From the NCBI GenBank assembly GCA_963699225.1, contig OY969423.1, positions 1,302,001 through 1,366,000 on the forward strand: a stretch of 64,000 nucleotides of DNA, in the 5' to 3' direction. Numbering within the stretch: position 1 is the stretch's first letter; each line of letters starts with the position of its first letter. Source of the DNA: VRUE01 sp963699225 (lineage in GTDB: Bacteria; Actinomycetota; Thermoleophilia; Solirubrobacterales; 70-9). Position numbers and translations under genes: made by a program. Below the pieces are notes generated by a model. The model was given only the letters and a program-made list of their open reading frames with translations, ran no database searches and was not told the DNA's origin. Shown here piece by piece: positions 61,342 to 64,000 of the stretch.

Positions 61342-63405
61342 CTACGCCCCCAGCAGGTTGTGGACGACCAGGTCGATCAGCTTGATCCCGATGAACGGGG
61401 CGATCAGGCCGCCGAGGCCGTAGAGCAGCATGTTGCGGCGCAGCAGCGCGGTGGCGCCGATCGGCCGGTAGCGGACGCCGCGCAGCGAAAGCGGGATCAG
61501 CAACGGGATGATCAGGGCGTTGAAGATCACCGCTGAGAGGATCGCCGATTCAGGCGTGCCCAGCGACATCACGTTGAGCGCGTCGAGCGGGCCTCTTTCG
61601 CCAGCCAGGGCATAGGTGGCGGCGAACATCGCCGGCAGGATCGCGAAGTACTTGGCGACGTCGTTGGCGATCGAGAAGGTGGTCAGGGCGCCGCGGGTGA
61701 TCAGCAGCTGCTTGCCGACCTCGACGATCTCGATCAGCTTGGTCGGATTGGAGTCGAGGTCGACCATGTTGCCCGCCTCGCGCGCCGCCTGGGTGCCGGT
61801 GTTCATCGCCACGCCGACGTCGGCCTGGGCCAGGGCGGGGGCGTCGTTGGTGCCGTCGCCGGTCATCGCGATCAGCCGCCCGTCGGCCTGCTGCTCCTTG
61901 ATCAGCTCGAGCTTGCGCTCGGGAGTCGCTTCGGCCAGGAAGTCGTCGACCCCCGCCTCCTCGGCGATCTTGGCCGCGGTCAGCTTGTTGTCGCCGGTGA
62001 CCATGATCGTGCGGATGCCCATCGCCCGTAGCTGGTCGAAGCGGGCGCTCATCCCCTCCTTGATCACGTCCTTGAGGTAGACGACGCCGAGCACGCGCTC
62101 GTTGCGGGCGACGGCCAGCGGCGTGCCGCCCTCGCGGCCGATGCGGTCGAGCTCGCCGCGCAGCTCGGCCGGCGCCCTCCCCCCCTCCTCCGCCACCCAG
62201 GTCTCGATCGCGTCGCCGGCGCCCTTGCGCAGGCGGGTGCCGTTGAAGTCGACGCCGCTCATCCGGGTCTCGGCGCTGAAGGGGACAAAGGTCGGCTCGT
62301 GGCCGGCGAAGTCGTGCTCGCGGATTCCGTAGCCCTTGGCGAGGACGACGATCGAGCGCCCCTCCGGGGTCTCGTCGGCGAGCGAGGACATCTGCGCCGC
62401 CTCGGCCAGCTCCTCGGGGCTGACCCCCGGCATCGGCGTGAACTCGACCGCCTCGCGGTTGCCGAGCGTGATCGTGCCGGTCTTGTCGAGCAGCAGCAGG
62501 TCGCAGTCGCCCGAGGCCTCGACCGCGCGGCCGGAGAGGGCGAGCACGTTGCGGCGCACCAGCCGGTCCATGCCGGCGATGCCGATCGCCGAGAGCAGCG
62601 CCCCGATCGTGGTCGGGATCAGGGCGACGAGCAGGGCGATCAGCGTCGTCTCGGAAAGTTCGGTGCCGGCGAAGAGGGCGAAGGGACGCAGCGAGACGAC
62701 GACGATGACGAAGATCAGGGTGAGCGCGGCAAGCAGGATGCCGAGGGCGATCTCGTTCGGCGTCTTGCGCCGTTCCGCCCCCTCGACCAGGGCGATCATC
62801 CGGTCGAGGAAGGATTTGCCGGGTTCCTGGGTGATCTCGACCACGATCCGATCGGAGAGCACCCTGGTGCCGCCGGTGACGGCGGAGCGGTCGCCGCCGG
62901 CCTCGCGGATCACCGGCGCCGACTCGCCGGTGATCGCCGACTCGTCGACCGAGGCGATGCCCTCGATCACAGTGCCGTCGCCCGGGATCGCCTCTCCGGT
63001 CTCGACCACGACGACGTCGCCGCGAGCGAGCTCGGAGGCCGCCTTCTCGCCGCCGTCGCGGAGGCGGGCGACGGTCTCCGTTTGCATCGCGCGCAGGCTC
63101 GCCGCCTGGGCGCGGCCGCGGCCCTCGGCCAGCGCCTCGGCGAGGTTGGCGAAGACGACGGTGAGCCAGAGCCAGATCGAGATCGTGAGGCTGAACCAGG
63201 CGGGCTCGTGGCCGCCGCCGAGCGGGCCGCCGCCAAAGACCCGGATCAGCCAGGCGGCGGTGGTGATCACGGCGCCGATCTCGACCACCAGCATCACCGG
63301 GTTGCGCGCCTGCACCCGCGGGTCGAGCTTGCGCAGCGACTCGAGCAGGGCGGGGCGCATTACCTCGGGATCGAAGAGGGAGCGGGCCTCGGTCTCGGTG
63401 CTCAT
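61342..63405 (-). CDS. kdpB: Potassium-transporting ATPase ATP-binding subunit
   Basis: 687 residues. Phosphorylation motif DKTGTITLGN with Asp307, TGESAPV in the actuator domain, MVTGDNKLTAAKIAEEAGVDDFLAEATPE and MTGDGTNDAPALAQADVGVAMN in the catalytic part. Catalytic subunit of the high-affinity K+ pump KdpFABC. Start overlaps the kdpC stop by ATGA, so kdpC is upstream, the reverse of the common A-B-C order. Confidence 0.96.
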   Translation of the reverse strand: MSTETEARSLFDPEVMRPALLESLRKLDPRVQARNPVMLVVEIGAVITTAAWLIRVFGGGPLGGGHEPAWFSLTISIWLWLTVVFANLAEALAEGRGRAQAASLRAMQTETVARLRDGGEKAASELARGDVVVVETGEAIPGDGTVIEGIASVDESAITGESAPVIREAGGDRSAVTGGTRVLSDRIVVEITQEPGKSFLDRMIALVEGAERRKTPNEIALGILLAALTLIFVIVVVSLRPFALFAGTELSETTLIALLVALIPTTIGALLSAIGIAGMDRLVRRNVLALSGRAVEASGDCDLLLLDKTGTITLGNREAVEFTPMPGVSPEELAEAAQMSSLADETPEGRSIVVLAKGYGIREHDFAGHEPTFVPFSAETRMSGVDFNGTRLRKGAGDAIETWVAEEGGRAPAELRGELDRIGREGGTPLAVARNERVLGVVYLKDVIKEGMSARFDQLRAMGIRTIMVTGDNKLTAAKIAEEAGVDDFLAEATPERKLELIKEQQADGRLIAMTGDGTNDAPALAQADVGVAMNTGTQAAREAGNMVDLDSNPTKLIEIVEVGKQLLITRGALTTFSIANDVAKYFAILPAMFAATYALAGERGPLDALNVMSLGTPESAILSAVIFNALIIPLLIPLSLRGVRYRPIGATALLRRNMLLYGLGGLIAPFIGIKLIDLVVHNLLGA

Positions 63406-63992
63406 TTGAGCGGCGCCTCCTTTTCGAGCGCGATGTTCAGTCGCAGGACGTTGACCCCCGGCTCGCCGAACATGCCGAGCGAGCGCCCGTCGGTGTTGGC
63501 CGAGATCAGGTCTTCGACCTCGGAAAGCGGGAGGTGGCGGATGGCGGCGACCCGGTGCGCCTGGATCCGGGCGTTGGCCACGGAGATCTGCGGGTCGACG
63601 CCGGAGGCGGACTGGGTGACCGCGTCGACCGGGATGTCTTCGCTGGTCAGGGATTTGTCGAAGGGCTTCTCGAGCTGCAGGTAGGACTTGATGTATTCGC
63701 GCACTTCTTCGCGCGCTTCGGCGCTGTTGGGGCCGGCGTTGCCGAAGTAGGTGACGTTGCCCGAGTATTCGGTCGCCGAGGGCCGCGACTGGAAGTAGGC
63801 CGGCTTGCCCTTGAAGTCCTGGCCGATCAGGCTCGAGCCGACCACCTTGCCGTCAAAGCTCAGCTTGGAGCCGTTGGCCTTGCCGGGGAAGAGCGCCTGG
63901 GAGACGCCGGTGATCGCCAGCGGGTAGACCAGGCCGAGGAAGACGGTCATGACGACGACCGCGAGCAGCGAGGTGATCAGGTCCTTGCGCAT
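63402..63992 (-). CDS. kdpC: Potassium-transporting ATPase subunit C
   Basis: 196 residues. One N-terminal helix (LLAVVVMTVFLGLVYPLAITG), then YFQSRPSATEYSGNVTYFGNAGPNS and VTQSASGVDPQISVANARIQAHRVA, the KdpC fingerprint. ATG 63992 directly follows a TAG triplet (63995-63993), probably the stop of kdpA beyond the window edge; that would give order A-C-B. Confidence 0.95.
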   Translation of the reverse strand: MRKDLITSLLAVVVMTVFLGLVYPLAITGVSQALFPGKANGSKLSFDGKVVGSSLIGQDFKGKPAYFQSRPSATEYSGNVTYFGNAGPNSAEAREEVREYIKSYLQLEKPFDKSLTSEDIPVDAVTQSASGVDPQISVANARIQAHRVAAIRHLPLSEVEDLISANTDGRSLGMFGEPGVNVLRLNIALEKEAPLK

Positions 63993-64000
63993 CTAGAACA

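Overview
The window is 64 kb of high-GC chromosomal DNA with dense, often overlapping genes, many GTG starts and ATGA/GTGA/TGATG stop-start overlaps. Gene content (F420-type LLM oxidoreductase, DUF5679 mini-protein, ECF sigma/ZAS anti-sigma pairs, DUF6328 membrane protein, DUF1501/DUF1800 pair, secreted Y-x4-D repeat lipoprotein) points to an aerobic, non-spore-forming-type Actinomycetota. My best guess is class Thermoleophilia (Solirubrobacterales); this is an inference from gene style, not from a marker gene. No rRNA, CRISPR array, prophage or insertion sequence was seen.

Layout. 1-1842 (-): start-proximal part of a transhydrogenase alpha subunit and an LLM oxidoreductase. 1872-7729 (+): a CtpE-like P-type ATPase, then a three-gene ligase operon (circularly permuted ATP-grasp, class-I glutamine-amidotransferase-like hydrolase, GCS2 ligase). 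7726-11719 (-): thiolase, crotonase, Baeyer-Villiger-type monooxygenase and hotdog thioesterase. 11809-14229 (+): small membrane protein, DUF5679, ECF sigma, anti-sigma, lipoprotein. 14226-18888: acyltransferase, PAS/MBL pair, HD (ppGpp-hydrolase-like), DUF6328, photolyase. 18898-20807 (+): methylthioadenosine salvage pair. 20857-25630 (+): metal-type permease under a CsoR-like operator, and an OpuC/ProU-type betaine transporter. 25762-29262: MarR/MFS against an ABC-2 exporter. 29263-33419: a DUF1800/DUF1501/cupredoxin cassette flanked by two near-identical terminator-containing repeats and followed by a tRNA-like non-coding RNA. 33420-36452 (-): ahcY plus cupin, and an IPT/PASTA secreted protein. 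36602-41550: ion channel with a non-canonical filter, acs and acetate permease, MBL-rhodanese protein. 41563-46901: NlpC/P60 hydrolase, two large hairpins, cupredoxin, TrmH, flavoprotein, phosphoribosyltransferase and a broken uspA. 46901-53609 (-): pstSCAB continuing into a lipoprotein, two zinc-ribbon proteins and a phosphoesterase-like protein that appears to have lost its catalytic residues. 53747-55550: orphan secreted proteins, one of them AT-richer. 55730-59529 (-): sulfate uptake (sbp-cysT-cysW-cysA). 59661-64000 (-): kdpC-kdpB-truncated kdpD-membrane Usp.

How it works together. Much of the window is nutrient uptake (phosphate, sulfate, potassium, acetate, betaine) and sulfur/methyl metabolism (SAH hydrolase, MTA deaminase plus probable methylthioinosine phosphorylase, persulfide-type MBL/rhodanese). 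The most unusual region is 33110-33414: an apparently free-standing transcript carrying a tRNA-shaped domain with an 8+4 bp acceptor branch, a 6-bp D stem and a long variable arm, whose anticodon arm is complementary to a segment about 100 nt downstream, ending in an intrinsic terminator that is duplicated 4 kb upstream.
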